64,000 bases of DNA from Plazaster borealis. Taxonomy: Eukaryota; Echinodermata; Asteroidea; Forcipulatida; Labidiasteridae. Positions 1 to 9,900 of the stretch are shown here, piece by piece. The number at the start of each line of letters is the position of its first letter. The first letter of the stretch is position 1. Under the pieces are notes generated by a model. It was not told the DNA's origin and did not search any database. It saw only the letters and a program-made list of their open reading frames with translations. The position numbers and the translations under genes are program-made. The stretch covers positions 36,604,234 through 36,668,233 of the forward strand of contig CM037472.1 of NCBI GenBank assembly GCA_021014325.1, written 5' to 3'.

Positions 1-897
1 AATTTATTTTGGAGTGTGTGATTGTCACTCCACTTGATTATTAAACTGGTTGTGATCGCTTCCTTTAGGGCCTAAAACATTTGAAAGATGCATTTATGAC
101 AATACATGTTTAAAATCTCGGCTACTAGAAGTTCCTTGGGGCAAGTAAAATGCTGCTATTACTAGCCCGGTGGGCTTCTTTACAAAAAGTGCAAAGCCTG
201 CTGAACGCTGATTATTGTGGGACTTTGCGGGTGCTAAGTGGCTGCAGACTTATCCTGAGACTTTTTCTGAGCATGCACACGCTTCGGAGAACAATGGATT
301 TACTTGGTAAAGTCTGCTGCCACCTAGTGTCCCCAAAAGTCTCCCGTTGTAGCGTGCTGTTGTTGCTAGGGGCCTTCCTGTTCTTCCAAAATCTTAAATG
401 AGCACAAGAAGCCAAAGCTCACACCGGAAGATTTGGGTTTTATTTTGACTCTTGTTTTTTTGGTTTCATCACAAAGCAATAGACTTTCCTTCCTTAGAGT
501 GTTTAGTTGAGGAAAGTAAAAAAAAAATTAAAAAAAGTGAAACCTGGTGTTTTGTCGCTTCCCTATAAATACTCTCTTGCTACGATTTGAAGCTGTTTAT
601 TTTTCTGGTGGTGGTATTTCTTTTAAAGTAGTTTATAGAGTAGAGCATCACTTGTTAAAATGGCATGAATTAAGTGTTCGTTTGAACTGTAAATTGTTGT
701 TTCTTGTTGAATGAGTATGTCTATCAATTCGGTATGCTCAAAACTCTAATTGTGAAATATTTACAAGTCCAATGTTTGCTTCTGTTTAATGAAACCACTC
801 ATTCTGTACTTACCTGTTGGAAGGCTTGATCAAACTTTAATAGGAATTCCTGAAGTCTGTAGAAGACCTTTTATTCTTGTGCAAACTTGTATAATGG
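1..897. other. non-coding flank or intron, nothing recognised
   Basis: This is probably an intron of the Ser/Thr-rich gene whose later exons follow, because exon 1688-1756 needs an upstream exon. The open frame at 150-401 shows no family resemblance. A short stretch around 314-335 (motif TGCTGCCACCTAGTGT) recurs near 13530, so part of this region is dispersed repeat. Confidence 0.5.
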
Positions 898-898
898 C

Positions 899-998
899 AT
901 GTCGTGGCGCACCGGACTCAAGTTCTGGTGTTCTGATCAGCAGAGTGTGGGTTTGAGTCTCGGATTAGTGTCCCTGAGCAAGACAGTTAACCGTTAAA
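899..998 (+). mobile_element. tRNA-derived SINE head (partial)
   Basis: The tRNA-like part includes GTGTGGGTTTGAGTCTC, which resembles a pol III B box. It is followed by CCTGAGCAAGACAGTTAAC, a body segment also seen in the SINEs at 20340 and 51693. The A-box half is eroded and the body is cut short. It is paired with an opposite-strand copy just downstream. Confidence 0.65.
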
Positions 999-1029
999 AG
1001 AGAAGCAATTTATAAATTAGGTCTCTTGG

Positions 1030-1136
1030 TCAAGGACAACAGTGTCAGAACCAGCATTCAAACCCACACTCCGATGACTAGGCTATCAGAATTAGAGTCC
1101 AATGTGCTAGACCGCTCGGCAACGACTCGTACATTA
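1030..1136 (-). mobile_element. tRNA-derived SINE head, opposite strand
   Basis: The reverse complement reads GTTGCCGAGCGGTCTAG, like the A box of a Leu or Ser tRNA, then GTGTGGGTTTGAATGC in the B-box position. It lies about 30 bp from the + copy in inverted orientation. The two copies are diverged, so this looks like two insertions rather than a recent hairpin. Confidence 0.65.
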
Positions 1137-1169
1137 TTGTTATCAACAGTGAATATATGTAGTAAGCTA

Positions 1170-1341
1170 CTTTCATAGAGCTACTTAAGCACAAAATGTA
1201 GCTGCACAGCAAAATTATGCTTACCAGATTACGGTTACCAGCCAAATTGCCATGTTTCATGGACAATTTGTGACTGGTGTCATGCTCATTTCTGCTGAGC
1301 ATAACATTTTTAAGCAATATTTCTGCTTAAGCAGCTGGGCC
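1170..1341. mobile_element. family A inverted-repeat element, copy 1
   Basis: The left end is TTTCATAGAGCTACTTAAGC and the right end CTTAAGCAGCTGGGCC, which are imperfect inverted repeats. The middle carries paired ACCAG and CTGGT segments typical of the family. No coding capacity is seen, so it is a MITE-like, non-autonomous element. Confidence 0.7.
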
Positions 1342-1343
1342 AT

Positions 1344-1537
1344 GGGCCCAATTTCATAGAGCTGCTAAAGCAGAAAATATTGCTTAACAATTTTCTGCAT
1401 AGCAGATATGAGCAGGATACCAGTCAAAAATTGTATAACATAACATAGTAGTTTGGCTGGTAACCTTAGTCTGGTAAGCACAAATTTGTTGTGTTTAGCT
1501 ACTTTTTGTGCTTAAGCAACTCTATGAACTTGGGCCC
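1344..1537. mobile_element. family A inverted-repeat element, copy 2
   Basis: This is a nearly full copy of about 194 bp. It starts GGGCCCAATTTCATAGAGCT and ends with the inverted counterpart (CTATGAACTTGGGCCC). It directly abuts copy 1. Confidence 0.75.
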
Positions 1538-1687
1538 TGATCTTGAGCTAGAATCTTTTGTTTTAGTTATTTGCAGTCAGTGTGTTCTTGAAGCCTTTTT
1601 GTGTGTTTGTATCTGGAGCAGTGTATTCTTGAATGCCATAGTTTGTGGTGTGTTGTGTATTGTTGTTTTTTTATCTCTTTCCAACAG

Positions 1688-1756
1688 TAGACGTAGAGCA
1701 GGCTCAGAAGGCCTCATCTGCCTGTCCTCCACCTCCTCCAAGACGTCCTCCTACAG
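1688..1756 (+). CDS. internal exon of a Ser/Thr-rich protein gene (partial gene)
   Basis: This 69-nt exon is preceded by a long pyrimidine run ending CCAACAG and followed by GTTGCT, a rather weak donor. With one base finishing the previous codon it encodes 22 residues beginning RRRAGSEG and continuing LSSTSSKTSSY, and it leaves two bases (AG). This phase matches the next exon at 5032 exactly. A second frame is also open (Pro-rich, ACPPPPPRRPP), but it does not join the downstream exons in phase. The upstream exon lies outside the window or was not recognised. The protein family is unknown. Confidence 0.62.
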
Positions 1757-2261
1757 GTTGCTCCTTCCTTTCGTTAACACCCAGAATGTTTTCCTTTCTT
1801 TGCTTGCTCATTTTTGCTTGTTGTTTACTACTCACCACACTGCTTCTATAACCTGCTCACAGGCCAACATTGCTATTAATTCTAACCAGTGAGGCATGAA
1901 GGCTTGGAACTGTCTCACATCCGTTTATAACTTAAACCACTTTGGGTTGGTATCCCAAAATATTTTCTGTGCCTCTGCGCGGTATTTTTGGGGGGAACTT
2001 TTTAGAGCTTCCGGAGATAATAACTTTCATTTGAAAATATCTTTGCCACAGTGAAACCTTGACTTGAAAAAGGAAAGACAAGACAACAAAGGTTCTCCTA
2101 GTGAGCACCACGATTTGTTGTTCTCTTTTGAGAAAATCTGAGTAGGCATTCACCGTGAATCACAAACCTTGGCCATAAGCCACTGCCACTGCCACGGTAT
2201 GCTAGAGTATGCTAGAGTTTCGGAACACTCGGACTTACCTCCAATTGAGCCGAATATAGTG

Positions 2262-2545
2262 ATAAAAAATATTATCTTCAAGCAGGCCTGAATATTTGAT
2301 TCTGATTGGTCGATCCATAGCAACAAGGAGTGCGATAAAAACTTATATTGCATGGCCATATCACACCCTGCGTATTGTGTGTTCTAACTGCGCATCAAGT
2401 TTGCTTGAAGATAAATACGTTATCACACGCGCGCTCGTGGAATACGGAAAAATATAGCGCGTCTGTGCCTTTGGCCTCGTTGGATATGGGACGCAGAAGC
2501 GCTATATTTTTCCGTATACCACTCGCGCTTGTGTGATAACTTTTA
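2262..2545. mobile_element. family J element containing a long hairpin
   Basis: It contains inverted arms at 2419-2460 and 2499-2540 (42 bp each, about five mismatches, core CGGAAAAATATAGCGC) around a 38-bp loop. A related but rearranged copy is at 36170-36485, sharing CACACCCTGCGTATTG-like and GCTTGAAGATAA-like segments on the opposite strand. No protein coding is seen. Confidence 0.6.
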
Positions 2546-3094
2546 GTGGCAGTCTGTCGATTCGTGTAAGCCACATTTGTATAACGAAAGAACACAGGTC
2601 TGGAATCGGGGATTAAATAGAAACCCCTGGAAAAAGGGAGATTACAAGCATGAATTCCAGTACCTTCTGTCCCTCCTTGTACGGGGGAAATGAAGTGTAG
2701 CATGATAGGTGCATGCCTGTCCTCACTACACAATGGAATGCCCGGTGAACATACATGTCAGCCGTCCAACTGACAGCAAAAAAATAGAGGGTTTGTGAAG
2801 TAATTCCTGAAAAAAATGTAAGCCAGTTTGGAAAAGTTTGGCGGAAAAAGATGTCATCTGTCGTGAAGTGGCTAATAGTACCCAAATCGTTTAACCCAGG
2901 TGATTGAACCCAACTATAGTTGGTTTAGCTGTGCAGTACTGCAGTGGAAGGATTAAGGAGAGTTTGTGGTTTACAGTCTGGGATTTCACTGCTTCAATCC
3001 ATCTCAACAACTAAACAGTTAAAAATGGGATACTTGGATTACTCGTTGAAAACCAGTGTGGTTAATTTTTGTCCTGGCGTTGGTTGAGCTAATC
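2546..3094. other. intron sequence, nothing recognised
   Basis: This is intronic to the Ser/Thr-rich gene. Short open frames here have no recognisable similarity. No splice-bounded exon in the required phase was found. Confidence 0.4.
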
Positions 3095-3270
3095 AGGGTT
3101 CAATTTCTTAGAGCTGTTAAAAGCACAAAAAAGTAGCTAAACAATTTTGCTTTACCAGATTATGGTTACCAGCCAAAATATTATATAACACGTACCGTCT
3201 GTGACTGGTTTCCTGTTCATATTTGCTAAGCAATATTTTCTGCTGAAGCAGCTCTGTGAAATTGGGCCCT
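3095..3270. mobile_element. family A inverted-repeat element, copy 3
   Basis: The left end is AGGGTTCAATTTCTTAGAGC and the right end CAGCTCTGTGAAATTGGGCC. It has the same internal GGTTACCAGCC and GTGACTGGTTTCC segments as the other copies. Confidence 0.75.
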
Positions 3271-3377
3271 GGTTGGAAAGTTGGACACTAGCAATGGTCA
3301 TAACAAACCCCCCCCCCCAACTTTGCTATTAATTGATTGACTTATTGTTTTATCATGACACCTTAATTTGTTTAACC

Positions 3378-3490
3378 TTCTACTACTGTCTGACCATTCA
3401 ATATCATCCACTTTGGTTTTGAATGATAAATGCACCATGGCAGCCTACAATTAATATAATATGGTGCACGTGGTAAATGTATCTACACAG
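3378..3490 (+). repeat. family H repeat, copy 1
   Basis: It contains CTACTACTGTCTGACCATTC and CCACTTTGGTTTTGAATGAT. These recur at 4538-4955 and twice at 10079-10420. Confidence 0.65.
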
Positions 3491-3911
3491 TAACACGGTA
3501 TACAAATATTGTCGGCTGTAATCTTACTATGGTATACAAATATTGGCTGCTTTGAGTGCTATGATTAACACTACGACTTTTGGGATCCACTGAGGGAGTC
3601 GTAGTTTTAACCATGGCACAATATTCAATTTCATATAGTTTTGTAGAAGAAAACTTCTGCCAGCCCATGTTGCATTTCAGTTAGAATACAGGAGTAGGGT
3701 TTTGACTGCGTATTGTTTGACACACATTGTTTTTAGTAGAGTAAAACATGTTTGTACAATTCACGACACCCAAAAGTATTCACATGGCAATGATATGATT
3801 ATGCACAAAATCACAGTCCAAGCGTATACAGTTTATTTAGTGTTTCACCAAAACGAGACAACCAAATACTTTCAACTTTGCCGGCATGTTTGCGGAAGTA
3901 TGACGTAGCTT

Positions 3912-4310
3912 CAGGGCTCAAATTTGACACTGGACCACAGGCCTGAGGCCAGTGGTTTTGGTGTCGGGCTAGTAAACTCATGACTGGACAAGTCCGGCGG
4001 GCTTGTGTTTTACAATTGAATAATAAAACCACACTGTGTAATGTTTTAAACAAAAACAAGTGATGTTAAAATGTTGACTTTGAGTCTGATAAACACCTTT
4101 CAAATCTATTGAGTAATGAAGTATGTATACCAATAAAGACAAATGAGATACATTTTTTCTTATAGCATATGTCTAAGTGCTTGTTCAAATAAAAACAGTC
4201 ATACATTTTAAACTGTTCGGGTCTTGTTTAAAACAATTCTGGGCCAGTAAACATTTCGAGCAACAAGCCCTGTTGTCTTGTGGATTTTCCCTCCTAATTC
4301 GAGCCCTGAG
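3912..4310 (+). mobile_element. family C inverted-repeat element, copy 1
   Basis: It begins CAGGGCTCAAATTTGACACT and ends TAATTCGAGCCCTGAG, so the termini are inverted (AGGGCTCRAATT). The interior includes GACTGGACAAGTCCGGCGGG. Related copies are at 28187, 29438, 36489, 47656 and 50704. It has no coding potential. Confidence 0.75.
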
Positions 4311-4537
4311 CTTTGTCATGACATCGAGCCAATTCCAACAGTGACTGGCGGACCAGTGATAAACATTTTTTTGCAATCAAGTTTAAACTCTCTTGAGTCA
4401 TCATCTCTGTAGGATTCATCTAGAAGGCTTTTTAAAAAATACATCAGCTTAAAAACCTATCTACTCAGTCATCACAGGTTTGAATCCATGGCACATGCTC
4501 AAGTACTCATCCAGGTTTGCCATTTGCTCTTAACCCT

Positions 4538-4955
4538 CCTACTGTTGGACCGTTCAATATCCAGTCCCTCAGCCTGTAATACATAATGGGAATCATGTAG
4601 TAAAACCACATAACCTCTGTGGACATTCCTTTGTTCTGTGCACTTAAAGAAAAAATATATTCTTCAACACTGGTGAAAACACTGTGTGGATGTGTGTTAG
4701 TCCACATAGTTTTTCAAAACCCTGCCTTGTGTGGGTGGACCTCTTTTGTTTTCAGGTCTACACTTTGGATATAATGCTTGCCCTGGTGCACATTTGTGCA
4801 ACCACGCAGAACTTTATGAAGTTGAATTGGTTCAAATGGTCCACTTGTACAGTTCCCACATATGCACAGTTGTGCAACAATGCACAACCAATGCAGTTGA
4901 ATGGGTTCAAATAGTTGGTCAACTGTCTGGAAAATGGTACAAAGAGTAGGAGGGT
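4538..4955 (+). repeat. family H repeat, copy 2 (long form)
   Basis: It shares the GTTGGACCGTTCAATATCCA-type start with the other copies. It extends through paired segments on TGCACAGTTGTGCAACAATG and ends near AGTAGGAGGGTT. The copy at 10079-10420 has the same internal order. Confidence 0.6.
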
Positions 4956-5031
4956 TTATAGTTGTAATGTTCTGGAAGCTAGGTTTCTAATTAAACTGCT
5001 TTTCAACATGTTGTTTTCCCCCCTCAAGCAG

Positions 5032-5138
5032 CAGGACTAAGAAAGGTTCAGACTCCAATGCAAGTACAACAGTGGATGGTCATACGAGTAGTGGATCGTC
5101 ATTAGTAAAAAGAACGTCAAGCACAGGGGGAACGCATG
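5032..5138 (+). CDS. internal exon of the Ser/Thr-rich protein gene
   Basis: This 107-nt exon encodes 35 residues plus split codons, starting RTKKGSDSNASTTVDG and including LVKRTSSTGGTH. It is rich in Ser, Thr and Gly with scattered basic residues, which suggests a disordered region. The acceptor is a tandem CAGCAG, so the exon may start at 5032 or 5035, changing the protein by one residue without a frame change. The donor is GCATG|GTAGGT. It accepts two bases from exon 1688-1756 and passes one base to exon 6131-6227. The other frames contain stops (for example TAA just after the acceptor). Confidence 0.78.
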
Positions 5139-5344
5139 GTAGGTGGTTTGAATCTCCCCCTCCTCCACCCCGACTTTCTGTACTGATTTGATATGAAATT
5201 GCGTTTCAGACCTAAACCAACCACCATGTTTTTTTTTAACTGGAGCTTACTCGTATTTAAGCAGCCTGCCATCTTATGATCTTGCTTCCTTTCACTCGAT
5301 GCCAATTCCTCAGATGATAATATTGTGGCGTCAGGGGAAAAACA

Positions 5345-5450
5345 TTGTTTCTCGATTTCGCAAAAACGTTGTATCTCAATTTTGCAAAGACCTTGTATCT
5401 CGATTTTGCAAAAACGTTGTATCTCGATTTTGCAAAAACTTTGTATCTTG
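5345..5450 (+). repeat. 24-bp minisatellite, about 4 copies
   Basis: The unit is about 24 bp and contains CTCGATTTTGCAAAAACGTT. Copies differ at a few bases (GACCTT, ACTTTG). A related run near 5467-5600 contains GCAAAAACGT again. It lies in the intron between exons 5032 and 6131. Confidence 0.85.
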
Positions 5451-5875
5451 CACGAAAATGCTCTGTGCAAAAACGTCATATCTCAACACATACTTATTTT
5501 GTGTGTACATCTGGGCTGTTTTAAGCGTAAAAACGTTTTTGCAATTTCAAACTTGCGCCTAACGTTGGTGCTATTTTAGGAGATACAACGTTTTTGCGCT
5601 TACATGATGATATGACCCTTGCACCCACGGCTGTGAACCTGGGTCTGGCTTAGGCACTGTCCGCATGTTTGAAGCCCTGTACCAAAATTGCACGTTTGCA
5701 AGATAACTAATGGAGCCTTATCAGGAGGCAAAGCTGAAATAGATAAGATAGACCAATTATTTATTTCGGACTGACAGCAACATGCCATATTCACATTGTA
5801 GTACAGCAATACTCAACATTATATATATACAACAAAGCAATACATATGAACATAGCTTACATGTACATTAATATT

Positions 5876-6100
5876 AAAGGGACACTTTGCCTTCAGATTG
5901 GGCGATTTGGGCTTTGAAAGCATTTGTTATGAAACGTATATGGTTAGAAAGATGTTTTAATAGTAGAATATAATGATCCTCACAAATCGAAATTGTGTGG
6001 TTTTTCATTTACGCCGCAAACTAACACGGTCCACCATTATGTAGCACCACATTTTTGACTCAACTCCGGGGGTTGTACATTATTAAGGGCCCCTATTGTT
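5876..6100 (+). repeat. dispersed repeat with AAAGGGACACTTTGCC start
   Basis: The sequence starts TTAAAGGGACACTTTGCCTT and runs to about GACTCAACTCCGGGGGTTG. Its first bases resemble the ends of family B elements. It stops 30 bp before the next exon. I could not place a clear inverted terminus on the right. Confidence 0.4.
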
Positions 6101-6130
6101 GAGTGACGTCTTGTTTGTTTTTTTTCTCAG

Positions 6131-6227
6131 GAGAGCTAAGAAGGAGCTCAGGTACATCAGTTACAAGTCCACGGGTACGCCAGTCCTCTAGTAGTAATAT
6201 AGCAGCAACTAATTCAACCACAAGAAT
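6131..6227 (+). CDS. internal exon of the Ser/Thr-rich protein gene
   Basis: This 97-nt exon follows a strong T-rich tract ending TTTCTCAG and has the strong donor AGAAT|GTAAGT. It encodes 31 residues plus split codons, starting ELRRSSGTSVTSPRVRQ and then SSSSNIAATNSTTR. The RRSS and SPR contexts resemble basophilic and proline-directed kinase sites, but that is only inference from composition. It leaves two bases (AT) that both candidate last exons complete to an Ile codon. Confidence 0.8.
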
Positions 6228-6607
6228 GTAAGTCTATTATAAAGAATTGACTCTGGCTTTAGTTCTGGCTCTGGCTGTAACGCAAGTAATGGCTTTGGCT
6301 TATAACTCAGTTAGTAATATTGAAGCTAGTATTATGGTCTTGTCACACGGGGCACTTTTTTACAGGCAACTAGGAGGCAACCAACTGCAATGCATGCAAA
6401 AGGACAGTTCAGTGGTACAACAGATATTTGTCTACACTGTCTTACTGTCCCCAAGAAAATAAACATACGAATGTTTTTGTCTTCTTGGAGATTGCCTGGA
6501 ACTGGTTGCCTGTAAATTGCCTCGTGTGACATGGCCTTTAAACCACAAGGGCCACTGACTGGGTAAATGTAAATTATTTTGGGCATGAGCACACTTTTTT
6601 TAACAAG

Positions 6608-6670
6608 AGCGGTATTTGAACCTGCGACCTCCGGCAAGTAAATCCGGAGGTCGCAGGTTCAAATCCCGCT
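6608..6670. repeat. near-perfect hairpin built on a tRNA-like arm
   Basis: The arms 6608-6634 and 6644-6670 are 27 bp with one mismatch around a 9-bp loop. The core is CCTGCGACCTCCGG. The right arm reads GCAGGTTCAAATCCCGCT, which is a tRNA T-arm or B-box pattern. A further T-arm-like GCGGGATTTGAACCTT lies at about 6705. Confidence 0.8.
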
Positions 6671-6828
6671 TTGATCAATTTTTCAACAAAACAAAAGTGA
6701 CGAGAGCGGGATTTGAACCTTGGTTTATGGGCTGGCGTTCTACCAATGTTTTCTTTGTAATTTTGATTTGTTTTTTGTATTTCTGATATATTTTCTAATA
6801 CATAAATAAATGAACAAACTTAGCTATT

Positions 6829-6894
6829 TAGCCCTATGTTGCGGTCTCCCTGTTTTGTCCTTATTTTAATTGGGAGACTGACAACATAGGGCTA
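6829..6894. repeat. 66-bp inverted repeat
   Basis: The arms 6829-6850 and 6872-6894 share TAGCCCTATGTTG and GTCTCCC with a small internal mismatch. The loop is about 21 bp and T-rich. The right arm merges into the tRNA-like segment that follows. Confidence 0.75.
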
Positions 6895-6957
6895 CGTAAC
6901 TCAGTTGGTCGAGGACCAGCATGTGAAGGAAGAAGTTGCAGGTTCAAATCCTGCTGT
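6882..6957 (+). mobile_element. tRNA-like segment (tRNA-derived, not a functional tRNA)
   Basis: It contains TAACTCAGTTGGTCGAGGAC at the A-box or D-arm position and GCAGGTTCAAATCCTGC as a good T arm. The acceptor ends do not pair convincingly and the anticodon arm is poor, so I call it a tRNA-derived repeat. Confidence 0.55.
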
Positions 6958-7143
6958 TTTTTTGTTCACTTCAAAACTGACTTATAATTACCCAGTCAGT
7001 TTCCCTTGTGGTTTATTGATAGAGTTTTAAAAAGTGTATAGCATACTTTTAGCCCATAACAAAATATATCCATCTATCTAGTACAAGCTAGTAGTTTTAC
7101 TTTAGCAAGCCCTTGGTTTTTTTTTTGCTTATGAAATTTACAG

Positions 7144-7171
7144 AAAGAAGACGACTGTCGGCAAGTCATGA
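7144..7171 (+). CDS. candidate last coding exon (short ending) of the Ser/Thr-rich gene
   Basis: After an acceptor TTTACAG, one base completes the Ile codon carried from exon 6131-6227. KKTTVGKS and a TGA stop at 7169-7171 follow. The joined tail from exon 1688 would be 99 residues. Everything from 7172 to about 9630 would then be 3' untranslated. The competing exon at 9638 also fits the phase, so these may be alternative endings or only one may be real. Confidence 0.5.
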
Positions 7172-7689
7172 GGAACACCTGGTTCTGTAGTTAGTTCTGT
7201 GTTTAATTCTTTACCCTTGCCAAGTTAGAGCAGTGAAAGGGTTTTGACGTGGTCAATCTAGAGAATTGGCTGAAGAGACGGGGCAGGTCGGAGTAATAAC
7301 AGGTCAAAGGGACACTGTGCACAAGGTTGGATGCCATGATGCAGTGTCTAATCGTGCCACATTAACAGATTCCACAGTGAGTTACGTGCAACACTACAGT
7401 GATCACTATAATGAAGCCTGACGCTGGAAGCGTAGTACAAGACACAGACATGTTCCCGGAAATGGTGTGGTTAGAGTTTTGGTACGGGAACGGGGATTGT
7501 GTTGGTTCCCTCGGACCCCGATCATTCAGCTTTGAGTGCGTATCACCGCGCCCAGTCTCTCGTACTACAAACTATCCTGCAAAGTACTTGCCCTGCATCA
7601 GGGCCAACTGTCAAAACTCTTGCAAGACTCCTGCGGACTCAAGGTGCTTTTTGTCAAGATGGATCACATATTACCTGGAGATTGGCTTC
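7172..7689 (+). other. possible 3' untranslated region
   Basis: It follows the TGA at 7169 and precedes the 14-bp array. Open frames at 7399-7884 and 7499-7723 run into the array and resemble no family. I saw no canonical AATAAA here. Confidence 0.35.
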
Positions 7690-8872
7690 TGTAGATCTTG
7701 CCTTACAGAGCTTGTCCTTCTGAGCTTGCCCTGCAGAGCTTGTCCTGCTGATCATGTTCTGCTGACCTTGCTATGCAGAGGTTGCCATGCAGAGGTTGCC
7801 CTGCTGAGCTTGTCCTGCAGAGCTTGTCCTGCTGAGCTTGCCCTGCTGAGCTTGCCAAGCAGAGTTTGTCCTTCAGAGCTATAATGAAGTCTGACTTGTC
7901 CTAATGAGCTTGTCCTAATGAGCTTGCCCTGCTGAGCTTGTCCTGCAGAGCTTGTCCTGCAGAGCTTGTCCTGAAGAGCTTGTCCTGCAGAGCTTGCATG
8001 GCAGAACTTGCCCTGCTGAGCTTGTCCTAATGAGCTTGCCCTGCTGAACTTATCCTTCAGAGCTTGTCCTGCAGAGCTTGTCCTGCAGAGCTTGTCCTGC
8101 AGAGCTTGTCCTGCAGAGCTTGTCCTAATGAGCTTGCCAGGCAGAGCTTGCCCTGCTGAGCTTGCCCTGCAGAGCTTGTCCTTCAGAGCTTGTCCTGCAG
8201 AGCATGTTCTGCTGACCTTGTTATGCAGAGGTTGCCATGCAGAGCTTGCCCTGCTGAGCTTGCCATGGTGAGCTTGCCAGGCAGAGCTTGCCCTGCTGAG
8301 CTTGTCCTGCAAAGCTTGTCCTGCAGAGCTTGTCCTGCAGAACTTGGCCCTGCAGAGCATGCCCTGCAGAGCATGCCCTGCAGAGCATGCCCTGCAGAGC
8401 TTGTCCTGCAGAGCTTGTCCTGCAGAACTTGGCCCTGCAGAGCATGCCCTGCAGAGCATGCCCTGCAGAGCTTGTCCTGCAGAGCTTGTCCTGCAGAACT
8501 TGGCCCTGCAGGGCATGCCCTGCAGAGCTTGCCAGGCAGAGCTTGCCATGCAGAGCTTCTCCTGCAGAGCTTGCCAAGCAGAGCTTGTCCTGCAGAGATT
8601 GTCCTTCAGAGCTTATCCTGCAGAGCTTGCCCTGCATAGCTTGCCAAGCAGAGCTTGTCATGCAGAGCTCGTCCTTCAGAGCTTGTCCTGTAGAGCTTGT
8701 CCTGCTGAGCTTGCCCTGCAGAGCTTCCCAAGCAGAGTTTGCCATGCAGAGCTTGCCCTGCAGAGATTGTCCTTCAGAGCTTATCCTGCATAGCTTGCCC
8801 TGCATAGCTTGCCAGGCAGAGCTTGCCCTGCATAGCTTGCCAGGCAGAGCTTTTCCTGTAGAGCTTGCTTGC
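7690..8872 (+). repeat. 14-bp minisatellite, about 84 units
   Basis: The unit is AGAGCTTGTCCTGC with frequent variants (GCCCTGC, GCCATGC, GCCAGGC, GTCCTTC, TGAGCTTG). Many junctions form PstI-type CTGCAG. Because 14 is not a multiple of three, a frame returns only every 42 nt, which gives open frames with a 14-residue period in several frames on both strands (LQSLSCRACPAE type). These frames are shadows of the repeat. The array lies between the two candidate last exons of the Ser/Thr-rich gene. Confidence 0.95.
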
Positions 8873-9637
8873 TGAACTGATAGCTGAAAGATCTACTTAC
8901 TTGAGGCCTTGTCTCTCATAATTAACACAGGAATCAAGATTTGTAACAATAAGTTTTGTTAGACATTTTTGGATGTATTGAGGCTTCCTCAAGTCTTGTC
9001 TCCAATTCTAACCTTATGTTTTACCAACGCAAAAGGATTAAAACCAGTGTTACTTGTACCTTCAGTGCCTATGTGTGCCCCTGGGATTGTCTCTGACCAG
9101 TGCCTGAATCAAAAGACTGTGAGGTCAATAGTTTGATGAGGGCATTAATGCAGCTAGGGTAGTAGCCGGATATATTGGTCTGTGAGCTTTTAGACGTGGA
9201 GCGACGTGTTCATCTATCAAGAAGCTTGTCATGAAATCTTCAAGGGCAACAAGGAGATTACTGGCTTGCGTGGAACCCTAGATTGAACACTTGACGTGAC
9301 CTGGCAATGCAGCAGTGCAGAAACTTGTTCGCCTTCGTTTGCAATTGCCAGTCCAGGTTTCAAAGACTCTACAGAAAACTTTCCAAATGTTTTAGATTTT
9401 TACAGAGCCAAGGATGAATTTTTCAAAAAGTCAACGTTTGCGAGCGACGGAGTAGACAACCCTTCTACATTCCTGATTCTGTGTATCAAGTTGAAATGTT
9501 GCAGGTAGATTCGACAAATGACGAGATGATTTGACGAGATAATTTTAGAGCTTGAAATGTTATGATTCAGTAACTGTGCCTTATAGAGGAAAATTATATT
9601 ATATGATATCAATAATTGTGTTAATTGTTCTTTTTAG
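8873..9637 (+). other. intron or 3' untranslated sequence
   Basis: No recognised domain is present. The open frame at 9296-9508 has no family resemblance. If the 9638 exon is used, this is intron; if the 7144 exon is used, it is probably 3' untranslated or intergenic. Confidence 0.35.
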
Positions 9638-9716
9638 TCAAAAAAAGAAAAAGCTCAATGTTGGCAAACAACGTGCCCTTTCTAAAAAACGAAAAAAGAA
9701 AACAAAAATTCAATAA
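9638..9716 (+). CDS. candidate alternative last exon (basic ending) of the Ser/Thr-rich gene
   Basis: A strong acceptor (TGTTCTTTTTAG) is followed by one base completing the Ile codon from exon 6131-6227. Then come 25 residues starting QKKKKLNVGKQRALSKK and a TAA stop at 9714-9716. The tail is very basic (KKRKKKTK) and would act as a nuclear or nucleolar localisation signal. Both candidate endings share a KK..VGK pattern, which hints at exon duplication. The joined tail from exon 1688 would be 116 residues. Conservation in relatives or transcript reads would decide between 7144 and 9638. Confidence 0.58.
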
Positions 9717-9900
9717 TTCTGAAGTGCCCACAGCATAGTTAACTTTACACATCTTTTCTGGAGGGCAAAGTCAAAACCTTCATCTAACTATGTTGACCTC
9801 AGAGCATGTGCCTTGATTTTAACAATGAATTTGATAGATAAAGTATAATAAGCATTTTGTAATGTGTTAAGAAATAACAAGAATGTAAGAAAATTACCTC

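Noticed and set aside
6882..6957. Functional tRNA gene
   Set aside because: The acceptor ends do not pair and the anticodon arm is poor; the segment also overlaps an inverted repeat.
7752..8875. Cys-rich or Gln-rich repeat proteins over the 14-bp array
   Set aside because: Several frames on both strands are open and carry the same 14-residue period; this follows from the DNA repeat.
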